Source of the DNA: Vibrio cyclitrophicus
GTDB taxonomy: Bacteria > Pseudomonadota > Gammaproteobacteria > Enterobacterales > Vibrionaceae
Direction of reading: 5' to 3'
NCBI GenBank assembly: GCA_023206055.1
Contig: CP065367.1
Location: 1,054,001-1,118,000, forward strand
Length of the DNA: 64,000 bases
Shown here piece after piece: positions 1 through 8,546 of the stretch (positions within the stretch are counted from its first letter, which is position 1; the number at the start of each line of letters is the position of its first letter). Both the position numbers and the translations under genes were made by a program. A model generated the notes under the pieces. That model saw only the letters and a list, made by a program, of their open reading frames with translations. It was not told the DNA's origin and did not search any database.

Positions 1-142
1 TAGAAAGGTGACACAGTTAATTTTGATACCAAATATGAGAATGACGAAACCAAAATTCAGTATATATAGCTATCTGATTATTCAATATTATACCCACATC
101 GCTTAGGTATAAGTGAAAACAAAAACATATAAGGTGAACATC

Positions 143-292
143 ATGAAAACATTAACACTTCTATTCGCTACTCTTGCTGTTTCTGCTTCTGCATTCGCAA
201 ACGACGGTCCTGGCACTCGATGTCTAACTGAAAAGGGTGAAGTTATCCGAACTCACCTCGAAAGTTGCCCAACGAATACTAAGACACTGTAA
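143..292 (+). CDS. small exported protein, unknown function
   Basis: Forty-nine codons, too short for most ORF cut-offs. Residues 1-19 form a clear Sec signal peptide (MKTLTLLFATLAVSASAFA), leaving a mature peptide of about 30 residues with two cysteines (GTRCLTEKG and ESCPTNTK) that could form one disulfide in the periplasm. An AAGGTG Shine-Dalgarno lies 6 nt before the ATG and a good intrinsic terminator follows about 20 nt after the stop, so it looks like a complete single-gene transcription unit. No family is recognised; the function is unknown. Confidence 0.7.
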   Translation: MKTLTLLFATLAVSASAFANDGPGTRCLTEKGEVIRTHLESCPTNTKTL

Positions 293-310
293 TACCTATC
301 TAGAAATGAA

Positions 311-340
311 AAGCCTCGTATATTTACGGGGCTTTTTTTG
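311..340 (+). terminator. intrinsic terminator of the small exported protein gene
   Basis: A 10-bp stem (AAGCCTCGTA pairing with TACGGGGCTT, one G-U pair) with a four-base loop is followed by a run of seven T on the plus strand. Confidence 0.85.
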
Positions 341-384
341 GATCAAAAATAATTACTTTATGGGATAGTTACAAAATCTACGGA

Positions 385-414
385 TGAAAAAAACCAGTCA
401 AAAGTGACTGGTTT
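385..414 (-). terminator. intrinsic terminator of the porin gene
   Basis: A perfect 10-bp stem (AAACCAGTCA/TGACTGGTTT, loop AAAG) is preceded on the plus strand by an A-run, which is a U-run on the minus-strand RNA. It lies about 50 nt beyond the porin stop codon. Confidence 0.85.
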
Positions 415-466
415 TAGGTTATTAAATAGCGATATTATGGGCTGTTGAATGAGACGATTAATCTCA

Positions 467-1549
467 TCAAAACATATAGCGGAAACCGATTTGAACTTCA
501 TCTTCATCGTTATCGAGGATACCGCCTTGGCCCTCATCCAGCAGGTTTTTTTTGTATGCTACGTAAAGAGATGAATTGTTGATGTATCGAGCATATTCCA
601 CCGCAATAAAGTTTGCGTCTAGTGCATCCAAATTCTTGTTATCAACTTCAAACGAGCTGTATGTCATATTTACGTTGTTGTCACCAAAAGTATAACCAGC
701 GTATAAGTCAGCAGCAGTGAAGTCTGTATTACCTGATAGGTACGACGCTCCCTGATTGTATGTGCCGTGAGCCTCACCTTTTGTACTGACGTACTGATCT
801 GCCGTTAGTTCACCGATATGGTAAGTAGCAGCAATGTTGAAGCCACCTTTTAAGTATTTTGCAGCCATTAATACTGCACTTGAACTCGTATCATCATTGC
901 TATCTACAGACTCAGACTGGTTGTAACCTAGACCTAGGCTTAGAGAGTCGGTTACATCGTAACTACCTGCAATACCGAAACCCGTGTGTTCATTTTCAAT
1001 CGAGCTATTTTGGCTTTCAGAGTTTAAATTTAGAGACGTTGCAAGTGAAAAGCCTTCACCAAAGTTTAAGCTATAAGCTAAAACGTTGTTTGCACGATCG
1101 CCAGATGAAACAGAATATTCATTGACGTAACCAGAGTAGACCTCAGACAAGTCACTCCAGTCAGTGAGCATAGTGACCGCATTGTTTTGGTGACCGTAAG
1201 TAATACGGCCGTAATTAGTGTCAGCACCAGCGTACAAGTGACGAGTGTTCATATGATTCGAATCATATTGTCCCCCTTCTTTTTCAGCTATTTCAAACTC
1301 CGCACGTGCAATCAGTGATACATCATTATTTACTTTCTCTTCACCTTCCACATTAATTCGAATACGCGAAGCATCTTTATAAGTGTTGTCACTTTCATCT
1401 GATTTATTTGCATCAGAAAAATTGGCTCTAACTTCCACTCGCCCATCGACTTTTATCGTTGTGTCTTCATCAGAATAGACTTCTGACGCTGCTGCCGCTG
1501 TAGAAAGTAGTGCTGAAGCAATCGAGATGCTGATTAGATTTTTATTCAT
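467..1549 (-). CDS. outer-membrane porin, OmpU/OmpC-like
   Basis: A 360-residue general porin that would form a diffusion channel in the outer membrane. Residues 1-21 are a signal peptide ending in an Ala-rich cleavage site. The mature chain starts with a typical first strand (TTIKVDGRVEVRANF), alternates beta strands with Asp/Asn/Ser-rich turns, contains the YGRITYGHQ region typical of the constriction-loop neighbourhood, and ends in FRYMF, the terminal aromatic used for barrel assembly. An AAGG Shine-Dalgarno precedes the ATG. The gene is monocistronic with its own terminator and an unusually structured leader. Which of the several Vibrio porins it is cannot be told from the sequence alone. 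Confidence 0.9.
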   Translation of the reverse strand: MNKNLISISIASALLSTAAAASEVYSDEDTTIKVDGRVEVRANFSDANKSDESDNTYKDASRIRINVEGEEKVNNDVSLIARAEFEIAEKEGGQYDSNHMNTRHLYAGADTNYGRITYGHQNNAVTMLTDWSDLSEVYSGYVNEYSVSSGDRANNVLAYSLNFGEGFSLATSLNLNSESQNSSIENEHTGFGIAGSYDVTDSLSLGLGYNQSESVDSNDDTSSSAVLMAAKYLKGGFNIAATYHIGELTADQYVSTKGEAHGTYNQGASYLSGNTDFTAADLYAGYTFGDNNVNMTYSSFEVDNKNLDALDANFIAVEYARYINNSSLYVAYKKNLLDEGQGGILDNDEDEVQIGFRYMF

Positions 1550-1582
1550 AGTTTAACCTTCACGCAAAAATCCATTTAAAGA

Positions 1583-1638
1583 GATAAATTTCCATTCAGT
1601 GGAATTTATAAAAAGCCCAACATCTATATAAATTGGGC
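1583..1638 (-). promoter_or_regulatory. structured porin leader with attenuator-like hairpin
   Basis: On the minus-strand RNA upstream of the porin ATG there is a GCCCAA/TTGGGC stem (12-nt loop) followed directly by TTTTTATAAA, which resembles a weak intrinsic terminator, then a second hairpin (TTCCA/TGGAA) nearer the start. The pair sits about 40-90 nt before the start codon. It may be an attenuator or only leader structure; the terminator stem is just 6 bp. Confidence 0.35.
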
Positions 1639-1867
1639 ATGTGAGTTTTTAGCTTGAGCTGTGACTATAAATCTGTTGTAGATAATCGAATATAGGTTGT
1701 TTTGAGACTGAAAATCTCAATAACGGAAAGCAATTGAACACTGTTTCTTATCGTGAGCAGTGCAAAGGGAGTAAGCAATAGTTTAATTTTATGATAACGA
1801 ATTAACTAAATATAATGGTGAGGATAAAAGCATGCTTTTCCAAAATTTCTGGGCGACAAGCAATAAA
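1639..1867. other. intergenic region upstream of the porin
   Basis: An AT-rich gap between the porin leader and the terminator of the MarC-family gene. It must hold the porin promoter on the minus strand. No open reading frame, repeat or recognised operator was seen in it. Confidence 0.5.
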
Positions 1868-1895
1868 AAACCCTACTAGCTGATTAGTAGGGTTT
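1863..1895 (-). terminator. intrinsic terminator of the MarC-family gene
   Basis: A perfect stem of 10-11 bp (AACCCTACTA/TAGTAGGGTT) with a six-base loop is followed by a U-run on the minus-strand RNA (plus-strand ATAAAAAA). It lies about 30 nt after the stop codon. Confidence 0.85.
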
Positions 1896-1922
1896 GTCGT
1901 ATTGTTACTTGTTAGGTGTACG

Positions 1923-2543
1923 TTAGATTACATCTAGAATTTTTAGACCATCGGCAATACCAGAGATAATCATCTGCATTGCAAGTGCTGTTAACAGTAT
2001 ACCTGCGATTTTTCCGACGATTTGAATAATTTCCACACCAAGAAAGTCCATAACTTTTTTGATATTCAACATGATAAGTAAGTTGATTGCTGCAATACCT
2101 AAGATAATCGCTAACAACAAAAGCTCTCCAGTTATCGTTTGTGCATCTGCAGCCATTGTTGTAATTGCGACCAAAGCTTGCGGAGTTGCAAAGAAAGGCA
2201 TAGCAAGTGGAGAGATTGCAATACTTTTGCTTACAGGCCCAACGAGGCTTGATTCACTTTTCTTATCCTCTCCCATAACCATCTGAATAGCATATAGAAA
2301 TAGGATGATTCCACCGGCAATATTTAGGGAGGCTGTGTCTATATGGAATAAGCTCAACAATACACTACCGCCAAAGACAAAGAATGCACAGATACTCGTT
2401 GCAATCATTGTTGTTTTTATCGCGATTTCTCGTTGCTCCGCCTTTGTCATCTGAAGTGCATACTTAGAAAAAACGATCGAGATCTTCATTGGCCCCATCG
2501 TTGCTAGTAGCAATGTAACGATATCTAAAGTACCCATAGTCAT
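1923..2543 (-). CDS. MarC/UPF0056-family inner-membrane protein
   Basis: 206 residues with about six hydrophobic helices and the MarC-type layout: a first helix with a GPMKISIVFSKY segment where family members usually carry a GP-x-x-P motif, a polar loop with MTKAEQREIAIK, and SPLAMPFFATPQALVAI as a second Pro-rich half-motif. The family is of uncertain function; some members have been proposed as amino-acid or drug exporters, but MarC itself is not proven to transport drugs. An AGAGGG Shine-Dalgarno precedes the start. It is divergent from the LysR regulator and so may be controlled by it. Confidence 0.75.
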   Translation of the reverse strand: MTMGTLDIVTLLLATMGPMKISIVFSKYALQMTKAEQREIAIKTTMIATSICAFFVFGGSVLLSLFHIDTASLNIAGGIILFLYAIQMVMGEDKKSESSLVGPVSKSIAISPLAMPFFATPQALVAITTMAADAQTITGELLLLAIILGIAAINLLIMLNIKKVMDFLGVEIIQIVGKIAGILLTALAMQMIISGIADGLKILDVI

Positions 2544-2793
2544 ATTTGATGCCCTCTCATTTTGCTGGCTTTGCTTAAGTAACGCCGCATCTATTGTTTA
2601 AATTTACGAATGTAGTTGTGCTGACCAGAGAAAGAATACAAACCCTAGAAAAACAATCATAGACCATATATTGAGAGCGCCAATTCCATAAATGATATTT
2701 ACCATAAAAATGAGTGAGTTTTAGTACGCCAAACCTACAAAATGTTGTGCTATGCTCTATATATTGGTTAAAAATCAAAGGAATAACAAGAAG

Positions 2794-3675
2794 ATGAAGA
2801 ATCAGATTGATGACTACTACGTGTTTTGTCAAGTTGCAAAATTTGGAAGTATGAAAAAAGCAAGCGAGAAAATTAGATTGCCTTTGTCAACAGTCAGCCG
2901 CCGAGTGGTAGCGCTAGAGGAAGGGTTAGGAGTTCAATTATTCATTCGCAGTAAGAACAAACTAACACTATCAAACGAAGGTGAGCGCTATTATTCTGCG
3001 TTGAACATTCACTTAGAAAAACTTCGTATCGCACTAGAAGAACTTCATGAAGACTCAGGGACACTGCACGGCAATGTCGTTCTTTCAACAACAAAGATTT
3101 TTTACCTACGATTCCTCCACCCTTTCTTGAAAACCTTATTAAAAGAGAATCCCGACTTGTCCATCGAGCTAAAAAACTCTCATAGCGCAACAGAGTTAAC
3201 CGAGGACGTAGACATTGCTATAGCTAATGGTGAGCTGCCAGAAAGTAATCTAATAGCGAGGAAGCTAACCGACGTCCCCCTTACATTTGTCGCAACGCAA
3301 GAGTTTGTAGAAACCTATCAATCTGAAATTCAAAATGGGGAATTTAGTAAGCTTCCTTATGTATCAACGTTTTCTCACCCTTCACTCCCTGTATTAAACA
3401 AAAAAACAGGGGAAAAATTTAAACTCCAACCTGACAAAAAGCTTGTCGTGATGGACTTGGAAATGGTTGTAAAAGCAACAGTAGATTCTATTGGCTATGC
3501 AATACTCCCTCCTTATATGTATGAAGAGATAGAAGAAACCCATTCCTTAATAGAAATCCTTCCCGATTACCAATTAGACCCAGTAACCTTTAGCCTCCTA
3601 TATCGAAATAAGAATTTACAATCAGCAGCGCAACGAGTTGTAATTGATAAAATAATGGAAGCATTTAATAAATAA
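2794..3675 (+). CDS. LysR-family transcriptional regulator
   Basis: A 293-residue regulator from the chosen ATG, which follows an AAAGGA sequence; an in-frame ATG 14 codons upstream is less likely because the homologous N terminus begins at MKNQIDDYYVF. Residues 5-65 are the winged helix-turn-helix (FGSMKKASEKIRLPLSTVSRRV); the rest is a periplasmic-binding-protein-like effector domain. Divergent from the MarC-type gene and 138 nt upstream of the decarboxylase, either of which could be its target. The effector is unknown. Confidence 0.85.
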   Translation: MKNQIDDYYVFCQVAKFGSMKKASEKIRLPLSTVSRRVVALEEGLGVQLFIRSKNKLTLSNEGERYYSALNIHLEKLRIALEELHEDSGTLHGNVVLSTTKIFYLRFLHPFLKTLLKENPDLSIELKNSHSATELTEDVDIAIANGELPESNLIARKLTDVPLTFVATQEFVETYQSEIQNGEFSKLPYVSTFSHPSLPVLNKKTGEKFKLQPDKKLVVMDLEMVVKATVDSIGYAILPPYMYEEIEETHSLIEILPDYQLDPVTFSLLYRNKNLQSAAQRVVIDKIMEAFNK

Positions 3676-3747
3676 TTTAGTAATTCCATTAGTGGGATTT
3701 GCAAACCCGAAACTCGATATATATTCAAATTACAAATATACATAATA

Positions 3748-3809
3748 TGACCTCAACGCAAAAATCTGCGGCGTGAATAATAAGATAAACACAACATTCA
3801 ATGAGGTCA
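3748..3809 (+). promoter_or_regulatory. inverted repeat that can mask the decarboxylase Shine-Dalgarno
   Basis: A perfect 8-bp inverted repeat, TGACCTCA then TGAGGTCA, encloses about 46 nt of AT-rich leader. The 3' arm contains the GAGG Shine-Dalgarno placed 7 nt before the ATG of the decarboxylase. A small internal CGCA/TGCG hairpin lies within the loop. The arrangement could close the ribosome site or could be a dyad operator for the upstream LysR regulator; the sequence does not distinguish these. Confidence 0.4.
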
Positions 3810-3813
3810 CATT

Positions 3814-5499
3814 ATGAAAAAAGTTACTCTATCAACTTATATCCTTATGCGTCTAAAAGAGCTAAACACTAACCACATCTTTGGTATTCCTGGTGATTAT
3901 GTTCTTCCGTTTTTCGATGAAATGCTCGATGGCGAACACAATGTCAAACACGTTATGCCACGAAATGAATTGAACGGCACATATGCTGCAGACGGATACG
4001 CGAAATTGAATGGCTTTGGTGCGATGGCCGTTACCTTCGGAGTGGGCTCATTAAGTTGTGTGAATGCCGTTGCGGGTGCTTACGCTGACGACACACCAAT
4101 TATGGTTATCGCAGGTACTCCTACTGTTGACGTGTTATCGAAACCAACTGAGCGACGTTACCATCATGTTATTGAAAATGACTTCAATACGAATATCAAT
4201 ATCTTCAAACACATAACATGTGTAAGCCACCGCGTAGAAGATATTCGTACCGCGCCATTTGAAATCGACCAAATGCTTCGCAAATCGATGCAAAGCAAAA
4301 AGCCTGTATATCTTGAGGTTCCTTATGACCTTCAAACGATGGAGGTTGATGTACCAATTAGGCCACTAGACCTAATGATGCAGCAATCATCAACGACAAA
4401 CCTTGAAGTCGCGCTCCAGGAAGCAATAGAACTGATTCGTAAATCTAAAACTCGAAGTGTACTTACCGGACATTTATTACAACGCGAAGATATGATTGAT
4501 CAGGGTGTAGAGTTGGTAAGTCAACTCAATGCAGCCGTAGCGACAACTTTCACCTGTAAAATGGGCGACTTTGAAGCACATCCGAACAGTGTTGGGATTT
4601 ACATGGGTGAGGTAAGCGAAGATTATACAAAAGAGATGATGGACGGCGCAGATATTGCTATTGCTCTCGGTGTCACTCTGAATGAATTCGACACTGGTGT
4701 TTTCTCGACCAAGTTAGGCCAAAACCAAGACGTGATTTGGATTCGAAAAGACTATGTTGAGATCAATGGCAAACGTTACGATCAAGTTTACCTACGCGAT
4801 TTCTTACCAGCACTTCGTGGGGCGGCTAAAGACATAAATCTAGGGCAATTACCATTGCAGCCTCGTCGTAAGTTTGCATTCGAACAACGTGACGCTTTTG
4901 TACCAACAGATAACGCTTTAACAATTGACCGACTGTTTGTCCAGTTCTCAAATTACCTTGAAGCGGGAGACATGTTATATGGTGATACAGGTGGTTTCAT
5001 CAATAGCTCACAAGCTGAATTCCCGGCCGACGTAGTTATGCACGGCTGTGGTAACTGGGGCTCACTAGGCGCAGGCTTTGGAATGTATGTTGGTGCTAAC
5101 TTCGCCAACGAATCGACAAACAAGCGTTCTGTTTCAATTCAAGGTGAAGGTGCATTCACAATGAGTGCTCAAGACTTGGCAACGCTTATCGAACATAAGA
5201 AAGACCTTGCTCTTTTCATTCTAGACAACGCAGGCTATGGCGCTGAACGTGCTATTCACCCAGGCAAAGAACGTTCTTATAACGATATTGCAGTATGGAA
5301 ATATGAAAAGCTTGGGGAAGCGCTTGGCGGTACTGAAGGTGTAGACGTTCGCAGTTATGTTGCTAACACTGAAAAAGATATTGCTGAGATTTTCGAAAAG
5401 CTGAAAGAGCCTAAGGGAGTAAACATCGTACGTATCATGTTAGATCCGAACGACTCAGCTACATTCAACTTGCGCTTTAGCCAATTGCTACAACACTAA
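3814..5499 (+). CDS. thiamine-diphosphate 2-oxo-acid decarboxylase
   Basis: A 561-residue member of the pyruvate/indolepyruvate/branched 2-keto-acid decarboxylase family, a cytosolic enzyme that converts a 2-oxo acid to an aldehyde and CO2. N-terminal Pyr domain carries the catalytic-Glu motif (RNELNGTYAADGYA, about residue 52) and a paired-His motif (ERRYHHVIEND); the C-terminal PP domain has GEGAFTMSAQ then, 24 residues on, DNAGYG. The family consensus there is GDG...NN, so the metal-binding Asp is Glu here and the first Asn is Asp. Substrate cannot be assigned. It is preceded by a LysR regulator and followed by its own terminator. Confidence 0.8.
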   Translation: MKKVTLSTYILMRLKELNTNHIFGIPGDYVLPFFDEMLDGEHNVKHVMPRNELNGTYAADGYAKLNGFGAMAVTFGVGSLSCVNAVAGAYADDTPIMVIAGTPTVDVLSKPTERRYHHVIENDFNTNINIFKHITCVSHRVEDIRTAPFEIDQMLRKSMQSKKPVYLEVPYDLQTMEVDVPIRPLDLMMQQSSTTNLEVALQEAIELIRKSKTRSVLTGHLLQREDMIDQGVELVSQLNAAVATTFTCKMGDFEAHPNSVGIYMGEVSEDYTKEMMDGADIAIALGVTLNEFDTGVFSTKLGQNQDVIWIRKDYVEINGKRYDQVYLRDFLPALRGAAKDINLGQLPLQPRRKFAFEQRDAFVPTDNALTIDRLFVQFSNYLEAGDMLYGDTGGFINSSQAEFPADVVMHGCGNWGSLGAGFGMYVGANFANESTNKRSVSIQGEGAFTMSAQDLATLIEHKKDLALFILDNAGYGAERAIHPGKERSYNDIAVWKYEKLGEALGGTEGVDVRSYVANTEKDIAEIFEKLKEPKGVNIVRIMLDPNDSATFNLRFSQLLQH

Positions 5500-5520
5500 A
5501 ACGTTTCACAGAGTTCATGG

Positions 5521-5548
5521 TTCGCAGGTTGCCTGACCTGCGAATTTT
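5521..5548 (+). terminator. intrinsic terminator of the decarboxylase gene
   Basis: A perfect 9-bp stem (TTCGCAGGT/ACCTGCGAA) with loop TGCCTG is followed by TTTT. It is 21 nt after the decarboxylase stop. Confidence 0.8.
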
Positions 5549-5596
5549 GATGTCCTAGCCAAGGATGGCATTTTTATCCTCTTCCCTCTGCTCTTG

Positions 5597-7066
5597 TTAA
5601 ATATCGACCAGTAAGTAGCTGAACCTCACAAATACACCCGCTAACAGGTTAGCAATTGCACCATTAATAAAGCTCACTTCATCAAACAGTGGTATGTTGG
5701 CCAAATCCAAATAAGCTGGCCAAAACATAATAACAAACATGTAGATGACAGCCATTGGCATAGGTGACGTAATATGTTTGTAAGCGAAAACCCATAAAAA
5801 GACACCTATGGTGATAAATAGGACACTTGGATGAGTAACAGAAGGCATCACAACAAACAGAATAATGTATGAAAATGTGGCACAAATAAGATGACCAACC
5901 AGAAAAATCAGAGCCCCCATCTTTGGTGGTATTGGTAAGCTGGCAAACATCACATATAAGGTTCCAGCAATCATCATGCTATTTGCACCTTTATCCCACC
6001 CACTGACATACCAAAACGCCAATACAAGGCTTAAACCCAGAGTACAACAAGTTGTGTTTCTCCATGCGATACGCCAATTAGCTTTATATATGACGGTCGT
6101 CGAACTGGGTATATCTCCACTTATTATCATCTGTCTAGAGACGATAAACTCTGAGAGTTTATCTAGTATTTCATCGGACATATCACAATATTGACTCACC
6201 CGGTTTTGTAAGTCTAAACACCCAATATCTTCCGTCGCAAAGAGTTTGTTTAGTTCCAACCGTTGTTCTTCAGATAACTCTCGTGTCGCAACTTGGTTTA
6301 GTTGAGATAACTGATTAAGTAACAACAAAGAATGCCTTAACTCATGGCTTGTAACCCTATCTTGCGATTTGAAGTTGAATATATTCAAGACCATCACTTC
6401 GGTATACTGACGTAGTAATGATTCACCTGAATTTTTTAAGCGTTCTAGTGCATCGCTTTCACTTCCCGAGATCAATGGGGTTCGGATTTGCTGCATGACA
6501 CCTTTTTTGTACTGTTTTAGTTCTCCTTGAACTTGCGCGTCGGTTTTCGGCGAATAAAAAGCAGAACTGATCACACTGCAAACAACAATCGCGACTAACA
6601 TACCAACGACACGAGCAATAACGACATCATTTAGGGTTTCAATTGACGGGTTATAAGTGGTAGGGAAAGCAGTAAAACATACCGTAAGGCCAGCAATTGA
6701 AAAGATGTACGCAATATTCGGATTGATCATTCGGTGAAACGAAGCGAACAACGTAAAGGCTACGACAGCGGATGCCGCTATAGCGCTAAAGACGAGCGTG
6801 TCCGACAGATGGTACTGAGCAACCATAAAGGTAACGGAACCACCTAACAACGTAGCAATAGTACGAAACATAAAACGGGTAAGTTGCGCCCCTGAATGCC
6901 TCTCAGTCATGAATAACATGGCTGACATAATTCCGGCTGAGCTGTAGCCTGTACCTTGTTGAATACAAATTAGCCAAGTCGCGACCATAGCTAGAGCTAC
7001 CAAGAATGCTTTTTTTACATGAGGTACAGAAAAGGTCATCTGCCCAATAGACACCTGAGTCATCAT
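5597..7066 (-). CDS. FUSC-family inner-membrane efflux protein (AaeB-like)
   Basis: 489 residues with two blocks of hydrophobic helices (about 18-170 and 335-480) separated by a cytosolic stretch of about 150 residues, the layout of the fusaric-acid-resistance/aromatic-acid exporter family. It would be the membrane pore of a three-part pump whose periplasmic adaptor is encoded directly upstream: the start follows the adaptor stop by 3 nt. It is shorter than E. coli AaeB (about 650 residues), so it is a divergent member. Likely exports weak aromatic acids or similar compounds; the substrate is inferred from family only. Confidence 0.8.
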   Translation of the reverse strand: MMTQVSIGQMTFSVPHVKKAFLVALAMVATWLICIQQGTGYSSAGIMSAMLFMTERHSGAQLTRFMFRTIATLLGGSVTFMVAQYHLSDTLVFSAIAASAVVAFTLFASFHRMINPNIAYIFSIAGLTVCFTAFPTTYNPSIETLNDVVIARVVGMLVAIVVCSVISSAFYSPKTDAQVQGELKQYKKGVMQQIRTPLISGSESDALERLKNSGESLLRQYTEVMVLNIFNFKSQDRVTSHELRHSLLLLNQLSQLNQVATRELSEEQRLELNKLFATEDIGCLDLQNRVSQYCDMSDEILDKLSEFIVSRQMIISGDIPSSTTVIYKANWRIAWRNTTCCTLGLSLVLAFWYVSGWDKGANSMMIAGTLYVMFASLPIPPKMGALIFLVGHLICATFSYIILFVVMPSVTHPSVLFITIGVFLWVFAYKHITSPMPMAVIYMFVIMFWPAYLDLANIPLFDEVSFINGAIANLLAGVFVRFSYLLVDI

Positions 7067-7069
7067 GCT

Positions 7070-7918
7070 TTATTCCGACACTTCAATCGTTGCCGTACCG
7101 CCGGCAGCTAATCGGAGTGTGGCTAAGTCATCTGTAATCTCAAACCGAACAGGAACTCGCTGGTTTAAACGTACCCAAGGAACTGTCGGGTTTACATTAG
7201 CAATCAGCCCTGAGCTATCGGCACTCTTATCCGCAATGGCGCGTCCAATACCGTCAACTACAAGATTGACTTCTTGGTCTTTTATCATCAGTTTTGCTTT
7301 CGCTTTTTGCCCTAGTTCGATATCTCCCACGAGTGTTTCAGGGAAGTAGCCTACAAGGTAAAATGTTTCGCTTTCAACAAGAGCAAATAATGATTGTCCC
7401 AGAGAAACATAATTACCTTCTCGCAAATTCAAGTTTGTCACATAACCATTAGCAAACGCGTAGATCTTTGTGCGCTTCAGATCCAACTCAGCATTGCTTG
7501 CTTCTACCTCAGCTTGCGCTAAATCCAGCTTTAATTTTTTAATCTTAAATTGATCTTCAACCAACTGCTTCTTTGTCACATATTTCTTTGCCGTCTTATT
7601 ACGTTGGTAACTATCAACCGCTGAGTCTACTTCAACTGACAAAGATTGGACCTTCAACTTAGCTTTATCGACTGCTAGCGCGTAATCGGTATCATCAATT
7701 TCAATCAGTAAATCACCTTCTTTAACTTCTTGGTTATCCTTCACTAATAGGGTCTTAATCTTACCCGAAACCTCAGGTGTTACATTCAACACTTCAACTT
7801 GAATTCGTCCATCACGCGTCCATGGTGTGTCCATATAAGCGTTCCATGCCAAATTACCCACAAAATAAGTGGCAACAACAACTAATACTGGGAGTACAGA
7901 CCCAAAGATTTTTTTCAT
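7070..7918 (-). CDS. HlyD-family periplasmic adaptor (AaeA-like)
   Basis: 282 residues from the chosen ATG, which has a strong AAGGGG Shine-Dalgarno and overlaps the upstream stop as ATGA. One N-terminal membrane anchor (about 5-25), then the family motif WTRDGRIQVEVLNVTPEVSG, two lipoyl-like half-motifs flanking a coiled-coil hairpin (about 75-135), and a beta-barrel domain. It should link the FUSC pore in the inner membrane to an outer-membrane channel. Middle gene of a three-gene, tightly coupled operon. Confidence 0.85.
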   Translation of the reverse strand: MKKIFGSVLPVLVVVATYFVGNLAWNAYMDTPWTRDGRIQVEVLNVTPEVSGKIKTLLVKDNQEVKEGDLLIEIDDTDYALAVDKAKLKVQSLSVEVDSAVDSYQRNKTAKKYVTKKQLVEDQFKIKKLKLDLAQAEVEASNAELDLKRTKIYAFANGYVTNLNLREGNYVSLGQSLFALVESETFYLVGYFPETLVGDIELGQKAKAKLMIKDQEVNLVVDGIGRAIADKSADSSGLIANVNPTVPWVRLNQRVPVRFEITDDLATLRLAAGGTATIEVSE

Positions 7919-8124
7919 ATGAACGACCCCTTGTTGAACAATATGATGAAACTCAAAATTAATGAAAAAAAGCACAACTGAATCTGTGCTGCGTATTTAA
8001 TACTTATTAGATTAGAGAGACTTCGTATAGGCTCTCTAACCAATAGAAATAGCAATATAGCTAGGGTGAGAAAAGTGACTAAGGGGGGTAAATAATATGT
8101 ATCAAACAAAATTAAATCGTTCAT
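7915..8124 (-). CDS. DUF1656 small membrane protein (AaeX-like)
   Basis: 69 residues from the ATG chosen because DUF1656 proteins start with a short MNDLILFDTYYLPPL-type segment; a longer reading frame upstream is not supported. It has two hydrophobic helices separated by VREPIRSLSNLISI. Its TGA overlaps the ATG of the adaptor gene (4-nt overlap), indicating translational coupling. DUF1656 proteins regularly head HlyD/FUSC efflux operons such as aaeXAB; their exact role is not established. Confidence 0.75.
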   Translation of the reverse strand: MNDLILFDTYYLPPLVTFLTLAILLFLLVREPIRSLSNLISIKYAAQIQLCFFSLILSFIILFNKGSFI

Positions 8125-8255
8125 ATGCCATCCGTGAATATGATACTTAACGTTAAGATGGACCATCTTACGAGAACTTTCAATAACTCTAAGAAAAAAC
8201 GAGTAAAACTGGGGTGCCAATTCCAAAACAGTGAGAATGCCGTGAACTGGTCAAA
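8125..8255. other. promoter region of the efflux operon
   Basis: Short non-coding stretch upstream of the DUF1656 gene on the minus strand. No regulator gene adjoins the operon on this side and no operator was recognised. Confidence 0.4.
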
Positions 8256-8396
8256 ATGCACAAGGTCAATAAGATCTTAATGGATGGTCGCTTAGAGAAA
8301 CCAACCTCTTTGAACGCACTGCAACACGTGCTCGACAACTGGCTTGAGAAAGGCTGGGTATCGGATGCTTCTAAAGAAGCCGAAAGTGAAGAGTAA
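8256..8396 (+). pseudogene. 46-codon reading frame, probable gene remnant
   Basis: The frame reads MHKVNKILMDGRLEKPTSL and continues with an amphipathic Leu/Trp-rich stretch (LQHVLDNWLEKGW) and an acidic tail ending in EAESEE. The composition is protein-like and the frame extends 8 codons further upstream without a start or Shine-Dalgarno, ending at an in-frame TGA. This suggests the 3' end of a decayed gene. It is followed by a degenerate CTAATG-type repeat and a bidirectional terminator. The parent family is not recognised. Confidence 0.35.
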
Positions 8397-8456
8397 ATAA
8401 CTAATCTCTAATGACTAATGGCTAATGGCTAATACGTTAAGCCACGGCTGATAAAA

Positions 8457-8490
8457 ACCCCTTCAAGAAAGGCTCTTGAAGGGGGTTTTA
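8457..8490. terminator. bidirectional intrinsic terminator
   Basis: A 10-bp stem (CCCCTTCAAG/CTTGAAGGGG) with a seven-base loop has TTTTA on the plus side and an A-run (AAAAA) on the left, giving a U-run for minus-strand RNA. It can end both the remnant frame and the converging lyase operon. Confidence 0.8.
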
Positions 8491-8546
8491 GTTATGGTTA
8501 ACTCTTTAAAATCAGACAGTTATTACTCTTTAATATTGTTGTTCGA

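Noticed and set aside
4..69. Protein-like frame KGDTVNFDTKYENDETKIQYI at the left edge
   Set aside because: An in-frame TAG occupies bases 1-3 and there is no start codon, so it is not the end of a gene entering from the left. It is too short to call a remnant.
2575..2832. 85-codon minus-strand frame between the MarC and LysR genes
   Set aside because: Covers the promoter region and the start of the LysR gene, has no Shine-Dalgarno and no protein-like composition.
7919..7975. Longer N terminus for the HlyD-type adaptor
   Set aside because: The extra 19 codons overlap the DUF1656 gene; the internal ATG has a strong AAGGGG and an ATGA overlap.
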